A program made the translations under genes and the position numbers. DNA of 64,000 bases from Catonia carolina (Eukaryota > Arthropoda > Insecta > Hemiptera > Achilidae). Below the pieces are notes generated by a model that was not told where the DNA came from, ran no database searches, and saw only the letters and a list, made by a program, of their open reading frames with translations. The DNA is taken from NCBI GenBank assembly GCA_035578175.1, contig JAQMRL010000001.1:52103553-52167552 (forward strand), written 5' to 3'. Below are positions 36,549-47,559 of the stretch, in pieces (position 1 is the stretch's first letter; the number at the start of each line of letters is the position of its first letter).

Positions 36549-36942
36549 GCCCATTAACAGGCAGGTGGAGTGTTAATTTTTTACACTCTATCTGCTAGTT
36601 TAAAAGGTGAAAAAATAGTTCCGTGTTTTATTACATGGTCAGCAAATTATATGACTGTAGCATTTAAGAACAGAAGAGGTTGAGGTATAAAGACACTAGT
36701 CAGAGTTATCTCCTCTGAGAGCAATGAATTTCATTATACAGCCAGAATTTGGCCCTGGGGTGAATAAAGTGAAGTTTCTTTTGCAGAGTGGAAAGTAAAT
36801 ATTTTTCAGATGGCTAGGCATCCTGATAAGCACACTTCTCCACTCATTGAGGAAGGCGGTGGTAAACCACCTCACTCCTAGTTTGCTTGGTAAAGCCTCT
36901 AGAGGTTCAAACCATCCTTTCGGCTGATGACCTAAACAACAA
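36549..36942 (+). repeat. Interspersed ~390-bp repeat, copy 3
   Basis: Begins GCCCATTAACAGGCAGGTGG and keeps the AATTATATGACTG, ACACTAGTCAGAGTTATCTC, GAGGAAGGCGGTGGTAAACC and TCGGCTGATGACCTAAACAA blocks in the family order. Confidence 0.75.
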
Positions 36943-37223
36943 TGTTTTATGTTGCGTAGGTATTGAGTATTTGGATTTGTGCATAATTCTGTACTGGAAG
37001 AATAGAAAAAAGTAGAACATTTAATTAGGCAAGTTAAAAAGAGTCCAGCTTAGTGCAGCATGAAAATATCTGATAAAATTTTTCTTGTTAACCTTTATTT
37101 CTGTTAACAATTATAATAATGGCCTTATGTCTACGAATGTGGTGTACCCACATTCATCATTTACATTGCCATCTTTTACAATATGTACTTGTAGTAATGA
37201 TACTAACATTACTTATGGTGTAT

Positions 37224-37616
37224 TGTCACATATTTTGCTGACGTTTCACTAACCTCAACTAAGGGACTTGCAAAACCAATTTGTTTAACGCTTGGTCAAA
37301 ACCGGTGCGCGTTTTTGACCGAGCTCTTGTGATATAAAGAGGTTCTCAGCAGTGCAGCTAGACAACGCGTCGTTTTAATTCTAGTTTAACACGTTTATTC
37401 AAGTTATTAAACACGCGCCCGGTGTTTGAGAACTGAGAACTCGCGCTAGTGAGAACTGAGACGTACCTTGGTGTCTTTTAAAACAGTAGAGTCGGTTTGG
37501 AAACCGCTAGGAGGTGTACATTATTATAAAACAACTTTACAATGCATCGTGTTGATAATAAATTTGTTAAACACTTCAGTCAAAACTGCTTTCTGTTTTA
37601 CCGATCTTAGGCCGGC
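37224..37616 (+). mobile_element. Possible solo LTR
   Basis: A less AT-rich block starting TGTCACATATTTTGCTGACG. It has a TATAAAG box near 37332 with a TCAGCAGT initiator-like word about 14 bases further, and an AATAAA near 37558. TGTAT lies directly before it (37219-37223) and directly after it (37617-37621), a possible 5-bp target duplication. Against an LTR, it does not end in CA. No internal retroviral-type ORF is present. Confidence 0.35.
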
Positions 37617-39997
37617 TGTATACCTGAAGTCCAGATTACGGTAGTTTAATTTAATACTTTTCAAACATTTTTTTACTTCAGTTTAAACAAATTTTATTCA
37701 ATACATACATGGCTGTTTATTCAAAACGACCATGATCGGTTTTTTCGTGTAGTGTACTTCTTTTTTAGCTTGATTAGGTACAACTATATGACAGCAGGGT
37801 TAAAATTTCTATCGAAAATCTAATTATTAAACAATCTGGTAATTAAAGCAAAATTTATTTTCAAAGGTTTTCTACTAAACGAAATACTGCAGACTATGGG
37901 GTTGAAGAGCCATATCTACGTAGCATATCGAAGTACCATATCTGGTATGCTGCGAATGAACGGGATCATGCATTCGTTGACTTAACAACTAATTCTTGCA
38001 TTAGTTCTACAAATGTCTTTCCCATTTAACTTCCGATTTATTAAAAAAAAAGTTTTTAAAACATTATTAGTTATTGAAAAAAAATTGTATAGGCCTACTT
38101 CTCTAGTCTATAATAATTGCTCTACGGTAGCCGCCGTTTGAATCTGAACCCCAGGTTTCGGTGGTCAAATTCTAACTAAACAAATAGGATAACATGAAAT
38201 TATTACAACTTTACTTACTATTCGAGAAATCAAGGCTCCTTGCGTTACTTTACGATAACTTTCGTTAATTCTTCGAGTAATTAAAAAAGGCGATTTCAGT
38301 TACAGAGGTGGGCACTAAGTAAGTATAAATGAATATTTATTGTCACTAATTACAAAATACGTTTAAATGTAACGTCATAATTTCGTGGAATGGTACATAA
38401 TTTAGTGGAAAGGACAGAGAGAGAACGGGATAAATAAATAACAACAAATACAATAGAATTTGAGCCTTTTCTGGAAAACAGTTTAGTGGACATTCGGTGC
38501 CGGCAAGTAAAAACAAACATAATAGCCGTCCACCATTGTGTGTCACAATACTCTATTAGAAACACTGAAAACTATCACTGCACTTCAAGTGGGATCAAGG
38601 AAAACTGTGTGGTAAAATCTTGGTCAGAATAGCAAACTATACAACTCTAAAATAATAGTTAATTTTAATAAATTATTGTTTGTATAAATGAAGTGAATTC
38701 ATTTTGATCTTAACTGAATTCCGCTGATCGCGGTATTGTAATTTTTTTTTAAATATAAGAAATATTAATCAAAATATCTTTATTAAAAGAAACTAACCCT
38801 AAAGCTAACTGATAGAAAATTGCTATAAGATTTAAAGCAACTTCGCCTGGTTGTCCAACTTCGTAATATGACCAGCTGGTTGATTATAAACACACTTTAA
38901 TGGACGTCCCTGAATCCTGAATCCTATGTGACGTCCCTACACAAATTCAAATCAAGATTACCAGTAAATCGCAGGAAACGAATTTGGTTGCTGTCATTAA
39001 TATACAGTTCCCGATAACAAGTATAAAAGTTAAGAAAAAAGAAACAATTCATGCATTACATAATCACTTAAATGCTTGGGTTACTCGACGACGCGATGCT
39101 TTGATCAGGAACAGGTAAGGTAAGAATAGAATGAGGAACATCTCCACGATATAAATTCCTAAATTCGGTTCGTAAAGTAAGTTTAACATAATTTGTAGTT
39201 TCCTCCCTACAGGATTTGCTGGAGAGCCGAACAATATTTTATAGTTCCTCATTATTAAATATTGAGAAAAATTTTAGTAAGTCTTGCAGTCTTTGGGCCG
39301 TTAGAAAATATCTGTAAGAACCTGTTACACCATTGTAGAACGGTTAACTTGATAAGGTGACCAACGTAAAGACTAGAAACAAAGGAAGTAGTTCCTTATC
39401 TTTGCTTTGTAAGTGTTCATCGTCGTCTCAAAGCATGGTTTAGGCGTAGCCAACCGCTTGTTTCAATCCCAAAAAACCATCTTTTCATCGCCCTCCACAT
39501 ACATCGTATTCCTCTTGATCTATAGACTACTCCATAGCTGTGCGTGGATGTCTATCACGATCCATTCTTCTAACATATTGTTTCTAGTTCTCTTTATATT
39601 ACCACATTACTGAATTTATATTACATTAGGTCCTTAGTGGCTTTCATATTTAATTCTTGCTAATACGAATCGTATCTTCTCTGTTGCAGCCTTTCATATA
39701 TTGTAGAAAACTCGTTTCTACAGCCTTGATTTTACTACTGTCCCTTGTCGATGGAACCATTGTTTTATATATTAATACATTATATAAATACATTAAAAAT
39801 ATACTTTACATTATATATTAATACATTATGGAAGTATTTAGATAAAAAATAGTACTGATCAGTTCTTTAACATTATTAGATCCGTTTCACGTATAGGATA
39901 CAATATTACATAATTATCATGCAATTTATTTTTCCTGATTTTGCCAGTATTCTCAAAATACTGGCCAAAATTCCAGTATTTTAATGTGTAGTAGTCA
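37617..39997. other. Intergenic sequence, no feature recognised
   Basis: AT-rich with short random ORFs. A B-box-like word on the minus strand near 38140 may be a SINE relic. Confidence 0.35.
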
Positions 39998-40110
39998 GTC
40001 TTAACTGAGGTCCCGGATTCCGGTCAAGTTCGGAATTTTTTTACCAGTCAAACCTTCACCGTCTACTTTAGCCTTAATGTACTTAACAGCCGGCATAAAA
40101 CAAAAAAAAA
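39998..40110 (+). repeat. 5'-truncated SINE with poly(A) tail
   Basis: Retains GGTCCCGGATTCCGGTCAAG (decayed B-box region), CCTTCACCGTCTAC and CAGCCGGCATAAAACAAAAA. This matches the order of blocks in the SINE at 51231 (CCTTCACCGTCTGC, CAGTCGGACGTTAAACCAAA). Confidence 0.55.
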
Positions 40111-40293
40111 TCTTCTATTCTCTGGCTAATTTTACTTTCACTTATACCTGTCCAGTTCTTTTATATTTCTCTTTCGACCGATCCTTCGCTCGCACATTTT
40201 TTATTCTGAACTCCATTCTGCTTTCTACATTTTCATTTTTGATTCAACTCTTCTACAAAATATCTTTTTGAGCACTTTTCGCCTATATTAAAT

Positions 40294-40760
40294 TTGTGTC
40301 TTTCTACTTTCCTGGAAGTTTTCAATCTTGTGTACTATCTTTTCTGGTTTTATCTCCTTATGTGTCCTGAGAACACCATTCTTGTTTTATGTTGTCGACA
40401 ATCAAACCTCTTATAAGACCGTTTGTCCGCTCTCAAATGGTACGTGAACTCATTTTTTGTAATATCTTATGGTCCTAGGGTACATAATTTTTTTAAGTCT
40501 ATTCGTTTATGTATCTTTTTATACTTCTTTCATCCTTGGAACTTGTGCTTTTCTACTTTCCTGGACGTTCAGAATCTTGTATGCTATTATTTTTTCTGGT
40601 TTCGATAAACCTATTCAAAACTATTTCAAAACCTATTTTCCTTTTTTTTATATTGGTCAATATCTCCTTAAACACTTTAAAACTCTCGTTTCAGTCTCAA
40701 ATGGTTTGTGTACTAATATACTAACTCTATTTTGTCCCAGGATTCATAAATTTTTATTTT
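40294..40760 (-). repeat. Degenerate ~250-260-bp tandem duplication, purine-rich on minus strand
   Basis: Two related units. TTTCTACTTTCCTGGA.GTT then AATCTTGT and TTTTCTGGTTT occur at about 40301 and 40550 (offset 249). TCTCAAATGG occurs at 40431 and 40695 (offset 264). Read on the minus strand in one frame the units give KPEKIVHKIENFQESRKTQ and KPEKIIAYKILNVQESRKAQ. The frame has several stop codons in each unit, so any coding past is over. Overlapping plus-strand ORFs here (up to 100 codons) result from pyrimidine richness. Confidence 0.5.
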
Positions 40761-41649
40761 ACAATTCATAAACAATATTAAAATTTAATGCAAAATATTT
40801 TAGAATTTATAATACTTATAAAAGGAACTGGATTGACATTCTTAAAATCAATAGGAATAATATCGTGCTTAATTTCTTTAAATTTTATAAATTTATTTCA
40901 GACATATAATTTATATATTTATTTTAATAATATAAATAAAATTGACATGTATATTTTCTATTTAAACATAAATATTACATTCGATATTAATGCAGTTTCC
41001 GTAAAATAACTCATTAGTATGTATTTATGTAAAATGTTTGTACTGAATAATAGTTTATAAAGAATATTACATACTCGGAGAATTATTTTATACGAGACGA
41101 ACATAGGTCTCTGCATTTAATATCGCAATCCATGCCATTAACTTGTTTGATTTATGCAATGTAAATTACAGTATTACATAAAGTACATTATTGCTGTTTC
41201 AGTGATGTAGTACAATTTTTAAAATTAAATTACTAAAATATAACTTCAGTATTTACGATGAATTTTATGGAATGTAATAACTTCTATTACCTGTACCCGA
41301 GCGATATATTAAACGTTAGAACTATAATCTTGTTTATGTTGTAAGCTAAGAAAAAAAGATATGACAGATTTTATTTTGAAATATTATTACTTTTAGTAAA
41401 ATTAGAGTAACAGAATGCTTATTTGTTTTCTTTTTAGATCAATATCAAATCCTTTCTATGAACTGAGTATGGGGGACGAAAATGATGACCAATGGTTAAA
41501 GTTAATTAATATAAGATTAAATGGTTCTATAATGGTTTTTTTTTCAATAAATACCTTTAAGAAATTTATAATATGTGTATAATACAAACACCACAAACGT
41601 AATCGATTTTTATCATTCCTTGTTTAGTTTTAATTACTTTCTATTGCCC
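40761..41649. other. Intergenic sequence, no feature recognised
   Basis: Very AT-rich. No gene or repeat identified. Confidence 0.4.
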
Positions 41650-42020
41650 TGTACGTATATAGAGAAGGAAAGTAGTACTGTTTTCATGTAGATTTTTCGA
41701 AATCGAGTTTTCAACGGGAATACACGTTTATAAGCCCCTGAACCCAAAAGAAAGTTTTTAGCGATTTATCTGTGTGCGTGCAAGCAAGTGCGTGTGTGTG
41801 TGTGTTTGTGTGAACAAAATATCTCAAGAACGGAATATTAGAAAAGTTGAACATGTAATTTTAGTAAGGTACCACTAGGGGGACGCTACACAAACATTTT
41901 CATCAAATTCGGTCACCAAAAATAGTAGTTTATTTTTCACTTAGCGATTTTCTCAGAAAGTGCCTCCTACGGTTTTTTTTTAAATCGTCTCGTTTGCTAC
42001 ATCTTTTATTCCCTACAAGA
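41650..42020 (+). repeat. AT-rich interspersed repeat, copy 2
   Basis: Shows GTATATAGAGAAGGAAAGTA, TTTTTCGAAATCGAGTTTTC, AATACACGTTTATAAGCCCC, GAACCCAAAA, AAAATATCTCAAGAACGGAA, TTTTCATCAAATTCGGTCAC and TAGTAGTTTATTTTTCACTT in the order of the copies at 19059 and 56815. A (GT)n microsatellite lies inside at 41786-41813, where the other copies have a shorter CA/GT stretch. Confidence 0.65.
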
Positions 42021-45000
42021 AAGGGTAGCATAAGGATTACATCTGCGTCATTTACTGATGGTTAAACTTAGGTCATGTTTTCATATTGTATTGTTTATTC
42101 ATAATTAATCATAGGTCATATTGTTTGTTCATTATCTACATTAGTAAGAGAAAGGTCATGTGAATGTTTAACACCAGATTATTTTTGAATCTAGCCACCC
42201 CACGCTCACTGTGCTTTACTACAAACTAAACTTAAATAAACTTTTAACTCTCATACAATCTTGTGCCATATAGCCTATGTTACTCATGCAGTTCTTAGGT
42301 TCTTAGGTTACTCATGCAGTTCTACAGTCTTAAAGAATCTTAAAAATTTTGTGGGCTGGTTTCTGTAGCAATATTCTTCTTTGTAATGTTAGTATTATAT
42401 TTAAAAATCCGTCGTTTCAAGTTTAATTTAAATTCACCTTTGGGTTTAAGTTTTGACATGTTAAATAGATGTTTAACCTGATAAGGCTTTTAAACTGTTC
42501 CCTTCGCCACTCTAATCATATTTCTGTACCGTCTTCTTTTGTTTAGCAATACGATTTTATTTATTTGCAAAAAAGATTACGTACATCTGTAGAATTTGTA
42601 GAGCGTTTGTACATTCGTAGTCTGTTGTAAAGCGTTTCTTCTCTCTTAAAAAGTTTTATGTGATATCTTACATTAATTCAATAGATGTCTAAATTATGTT
42701 TTATACAACAAGACGCCATTTTTCTACTCTTCTATATTAAATTTACACTAGAGATTTTTCATTATTTTTCACACTGGATGTGTGTAAATGATTAACAATT
42801 CTATCAGCACTATTGTAGTATTGTATCATCGTCTCAAACCCTCTATTGAGAAATTTAAAATTTAATTACCACCTCATTGAATTAGAAGTTTTGTTGCATA
42901 AACGGAAAAAGAATGTAATTAGAGAAAAATTTGTTCACATCTAAATCATGCTATTGTTCACGTCTAAAACATGTTTTGAGAAGTTCCCAGACCTTCTGTT
43001 TTTCAATAAAACACGGCTATATTCCAAGATAATAAAGTTACTTTTTCGATTTTCATCTTGTCCAAAACTTGGAATCATAGGCCCTACTATAAAAATTAAA
43101 TGACTTCTGAACTTTCAAGTTCAACAGCTGTTGAACTTATATCTTCTGTTGACGTAAATACTAAAGTTACTGCTCATAAAAACCTGTTATTGCCAAAACA
43201 GATTGCAACTTTTTGACAGTGCAACACAAGTAATTTAAGAGAAACTAAATCCTTTCAATTGGAATACGTTTGCTTGATTACTAACATGGTAATGAATTTA
43301 CGTTTTAAATCATTAAAAAATAAAATAAAATTTTAAGCTGACTTTTGTTGTTTAGACGTGAGTATATTATTTTACTCAAAGAATTAATATTGTGATATAT
43401 TTATTACTTCAATGAGCGCTTTCGTCCATAAATAAGCCGTGTATTTTCTTTTCGTATTTGTTTCTTTAAATTATTTATGTTGATTATGTTAATACTAACC
43501 TGTTATGTTAGTATTAACAAAGTTAAGTTAGCACAGGTGTGCAAATGTTCACACCACACCTGTACTCTGCACACCCATAATGAAACTGTTTAATCAACTA
43601 ATTACAACTAAACCGTGCATACAAACAGTAAAATACTTCCTTCCTCTCGTTTAAATGATTGTTTTAGTCACGGGTTTAAAATTACACAAAGATTTTTTTG
43701 CAATGAAAGGATTTTTTCTTAGTTGTGAAATATTGCGTCAGCTTTCAATAACTTAATATGTGATTCCCATCACAATGAAAAATTTATGATTAAAATACTA
43801 ATTTTTCCAAAATAACTTTTGTTCTTAAATTATTAGACTGTTAAATTGCTTTAATTTAGGTGACATTCATTCTCTTTGGACTTATGGTCTTATTATCAAT
43901 GAAACTTTTGTAAATCTATCGTTAATACAATTTTGTTTTCGATATAGTTTTTAACAACTCAAAAAGCGCAGCCAACAAGAGAAAACGAATTTTGATCGCC
44001 TAGACGACTCGGTTATAAATTTACAGTACTTGACTACCAACTACTGGATAACATGTTCAAGTCCTGAGGAAGTTCCTGGAAGTTCTTGAACTCGGGAAAT
44101 TTAACACAATTACACATCGTACCACACCCCAATGTGGTCTGTAATTAATTAGATGTGGTTACACTTCTAAAAATGAAAAAACACGTTCCAGTTAGTATTT
44201 AAAACACTTGGTATATTTTCGTAGCAATTCAAACAAAAATTTCTCCAAAGGAAAACTCACTGGTGCTACTTCCGGCGAAAGATTTCATATCAAGCAAATC
44301 GTAAAAACCAGGATTTAAAATTCTGAAGAGTTGTAGAAAAGAAAAATCATCTACGTTCTGATTCCTCGAGCGTTTAAATTATTAAATCTTACGATTAAAA
44401 TAAAATAATAAGAATAGTAACCAAAATTTGCCAAATGTGGGGAACAACTACCGGAAAATTACAGGGACTGCCTCGTTCATAACAAATTAGAGATAAGCCT
44501 GATTACAGTCAACAAACATCAAGTACGACTCCTAAGTGCCAGAAGTAGAGGACATTAAATGGCCAAAATCAAAACGAAATTAATTCCCAGGTAGTAAAAA
44601 GCAGACTAAATATAAATCATCAAATTCAAATATTAATTCACGTACCTCATTTCATGTCGGCCACCTAATTCTCACTTTTAGTCTCCATCAGCTTATTTGC
44701 AATTATAGTAGCTTATATTGTACAACCAGGAAATCAAAAAATGACGGTTATATCCTTACAGAACTAAACTGTACCAACTTCTTTATTATCTGAAAATCAT
44801 CGAAATGAAATTAACTCTTGACAATATGTGTTCCGAATGATCTTTCTACAGCAAATTGAGCACAGCGGAACTTTCTCTTTCAGACACTTCCGTAATCCCA
44901 TCCCGAGGCAAATTTTATAAAGGCCTTCGCCTTTCCACTTGTATTGGAAATGTAATGACATGGTTACTAAGAGCTAACAGAGCCAAATACCTGATTCTAG

Positions 45001-46145
45001 TACTTGATGTGAGAATAAAATCAACTACTCGAAAGAAATCTGATGAAGCAAAGAAAATTAACTATGGTGTTTTTTATTCCTAATGTGCGTACGTTACAAT
45101 ATGTTCAATCCAAGAACAATAAGCAACCCCATGACCCAATTAGATGAGGATGCCGTGTAAATGAGTTGTAGTCTTGTAAGACTCAGGCCGACCAAACTAA
45201 GAGAGTATGGTTAATTGAATCCCAAACATCAAAGTATACAGATAACCACTGTCTAGTGTTCAAATCCGTATATAAGTATATGAGTACCTTTACAAGAATT
45301 TGGAACCTTCTTTTCCGAAAATCTAGTTTTAAACAGCTAACTTGTGGCAATGACTCATGGTTAACACCTAAAAAATAGTAATTGTTAATAATTGAATCCA
45401 ATTATAGTTATAATTGTCTCCGTTTCCTTCCAAACGAAAGAAATATTGAATGTTTAACCAACTCTTTTTCAATGAAGTGTTTTCTTTTGTTTCATTGAGC
45501 GCAGACGTGGTATAATATTGTATAGTTGTCGTCTGTCTATATTCTAGGATAACATAATAAAATACCGCAAACGAAGTTTCGTGATTGTCAACGATTAATC
45601 AGACACTACGTTGTTTGAATGAGTCGGTTGAAGGGGAGAGTGGGGTAGGGGTGCTAATACACGTGAACTATCATGTCGTGGTGTTTGTTAACTTCATGCC
45701 CTACGTTTACGTTCAAGAAGACAGTTAACTCGTGCTGATAGTGCCACCTTTAACGTTTTAACCTTAATTTATTGTAAAATTAAATTGCGCAAATTTATCA
45801 TTTTTATTACATCGTGTTACAGTTTAAAATACGTAAGAGTTCAGACACCATTTATAAATGATCATGCAAGTGATCATACATTATTCCTGTTATCTTCCTT
45901 CAGTCGGTGATTCTTTAACAATGACAATTTAAAGAAATTTTCAACAAAATAAGATCATTTTGATTATAATTGTCTTTTTAAAATATTTCCTGTTTGTAGT
46001 ATTAAAACTGTCCTTTTAAACAAAATTCGTTTCTCTCTTTTCTATTGATACCATCAATAAAAAAATAAATATTGAGTTCAGTGGGAACAAACGGACAAGT
46101 AAAAATGAATGGTGGGTTGTGAGAGTGACATCACTACTATAGTTG
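42021..46145. other. Intergenic sequence, no feature recognised
   Basis: AT-rich. A 75-codon ORF at 44856-45083 begins with TTG, has no recognised domain and is not supported as a gene. Confidence 0.4.
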
Positions 46146-47559
46146 ATTTCACGTTCAGAATGCATTACGGGAAGTCCATAAGCAACGTATTTCATATGGG
46201 AGTTTGGGCGCTACTGCACTAAGTAAAAACATTGACTCCGCGCCGCAATACGTTCTCATTTACAAACTCCTACTAAATAACGTAATATGACAACATACTT
46301 AACATTTGTATCGTTATAAAGATCAAGTACTGATAAATTATTAGAGTACTGGAATTGTTTATCGAGTTTATATAAAGATAAAGAAGAATGTTGAAGTCGA
46401 TTCAGCAGGTGGCAGAGGAGATGGAGCGAAGCTAGGGTCGGGGAGTGGACAAGGAGGTTCATTCCAAATGTTGAGGTGTGGATAAGGAGGACATTTGGTG
46501 ATACCACCCACGAACTGACGCAGTTGCTAACAGGGTATGCTAACAGGTAACGTGTTGCTTTGGGGCATATTTGACGAGGTTCAAACTTAATGAAGTACCG
46601 AAATGTCGACTGGGCGACAATGAAGAGGAGGAGTCCATTGCGCATATTTTCGAAAGATGTCCCTATTTTGGCCTCGACAGAATAGAGACATCTGAGAAGA
46701 TAGGCGTTGCACAGTGGATCCCAGAGAGAGTAGGGGCAGCGATGCTGCGGGAAAAGGAGAGCTTGAAGTTGGTCGCTTAGTTTACGGGGAGGGTGGTCGA
46801 GAGACTGCGGAGGGAGGAGACATATGGAGATCAGCGGGATCGCCCTCTCCCACAGTAAATCAATCCTGTCCCGATCTCAGATGGTAAGGTAGGCACGCTA
46901 ATTTCCTGAGCTGGTGATGAAAGAGATGAATGAAAGTGAGAGAGAGTATGTCGGATTTTTTGTTGGTAGGCGGTAGCGGCCTCCCTTGGGGCTGGACGAG
47001 GACGCCTCAATTGAGTCCAACACTACTTTCCCCATCGTGAGGGAGTGAAAATGAGTTTTTCTCGCCGCTTCGGATAAAAATAAAAAAAAGTTTATTGTCT
47101 TTTTTAATTAGTATTTTAAAGTAAAGAATAGTTATTGTTTATATCTCCGTAAATCTTTAAATCTTGTTTGAATAACAGTCGTTGGTAACTCGCAAAGAAC
47201 TCAAAATGGTAATACAACTCCCCTGACCCAACAGTGAGGGTGACGAAGAGAGAGACGTCATACCATTTTCTCTTATACGTACCTACGGTCTCTTATCTAA
47301 ATATCAGAGTATAATAACATTTACAGCGCTATAAAATACTATTCATTAGGTAGCGAAAGTATTTTTTTCAAAATTTGTTGATTAAAAATGAGCTTGTAAG
47401 AGCTATCTAAGCGAAACTCCAAATATTTTTACCCGTGACCCTAGGATGGTGTTGGCGGTGGAAAGTTGTTATTGTATTGGCTGTGTCTAATGTTTTTCGT
47501 ACGCCTGATAAAACAACGGGTTCTCTTAGTAGCGCACTATTGCATTCTGAACGTGAAAT
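46146..47559. mobile_element. Segment bounded by a 19-bp perfect inverted repeat
   Basis: ATTTCACGTTCAGAATGCA at 46146-46164 is exactly inverted at 47541-47559. The CTATA words just outside also correspond. The 1.4-kb segment encloses an R1-type retrotransposon fragment and has no transposase. It may be a DNA transposon relic, or two oppositely placed fragments of one repeat. No target duplication is certain. Confidence 0.4.
46419..47090 (+). pseudogene. R1-clade-like non-LTR retrotransposon ORF2 C-terminus and 3' end
   Basis: The frame from 46419 reads RWSEARVGEWTRRFIPNV, then RRTFGDTTHELTQLLTGYAN to a TAA at 46548. After a frameshift it continues CCFGAYLTRFKLNEVPKC, then EEESIAHIFERCPYF, ending at the TAG near 46778. 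This WTRRLIP..TQ.L.GHG.F..YL.RF..C..C...E...H..F.CP order is the C-terminal zinc-knuckle region of R1-type ORF2. One knuckle cysteine appears replaced (CRLG for CRLC). An even-composition 3' UTR follows, ending in an A-rich tail near 47070-47090. It is 5'-truncated and frameshifted. The 129-codon minus-strand ORF at 46256-46645 is a shadow. Confidence 0.7.

Noticed and set aside
40469..40771. 100-codon plus-strand ORF and two overlapping ones
   Set aside because: Three overlapping frames are open because the strand is pyrimidine-rich; the underlying structure is the degenerate tandem duplication.
44856..45083. 75-codon plus-strand ORF with an RANRAKYLILVL stretch
   Set aside because: It starts at TTG, has no recognised family, and the surrounding frames are closed. 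Evidence is too weak to call a gene or pseudogene.
46256..46645. 129-codon minus-strand ORF
   Set aside because: It is antisense to the recognisable R1-type ORF2 tail on the plus strand.
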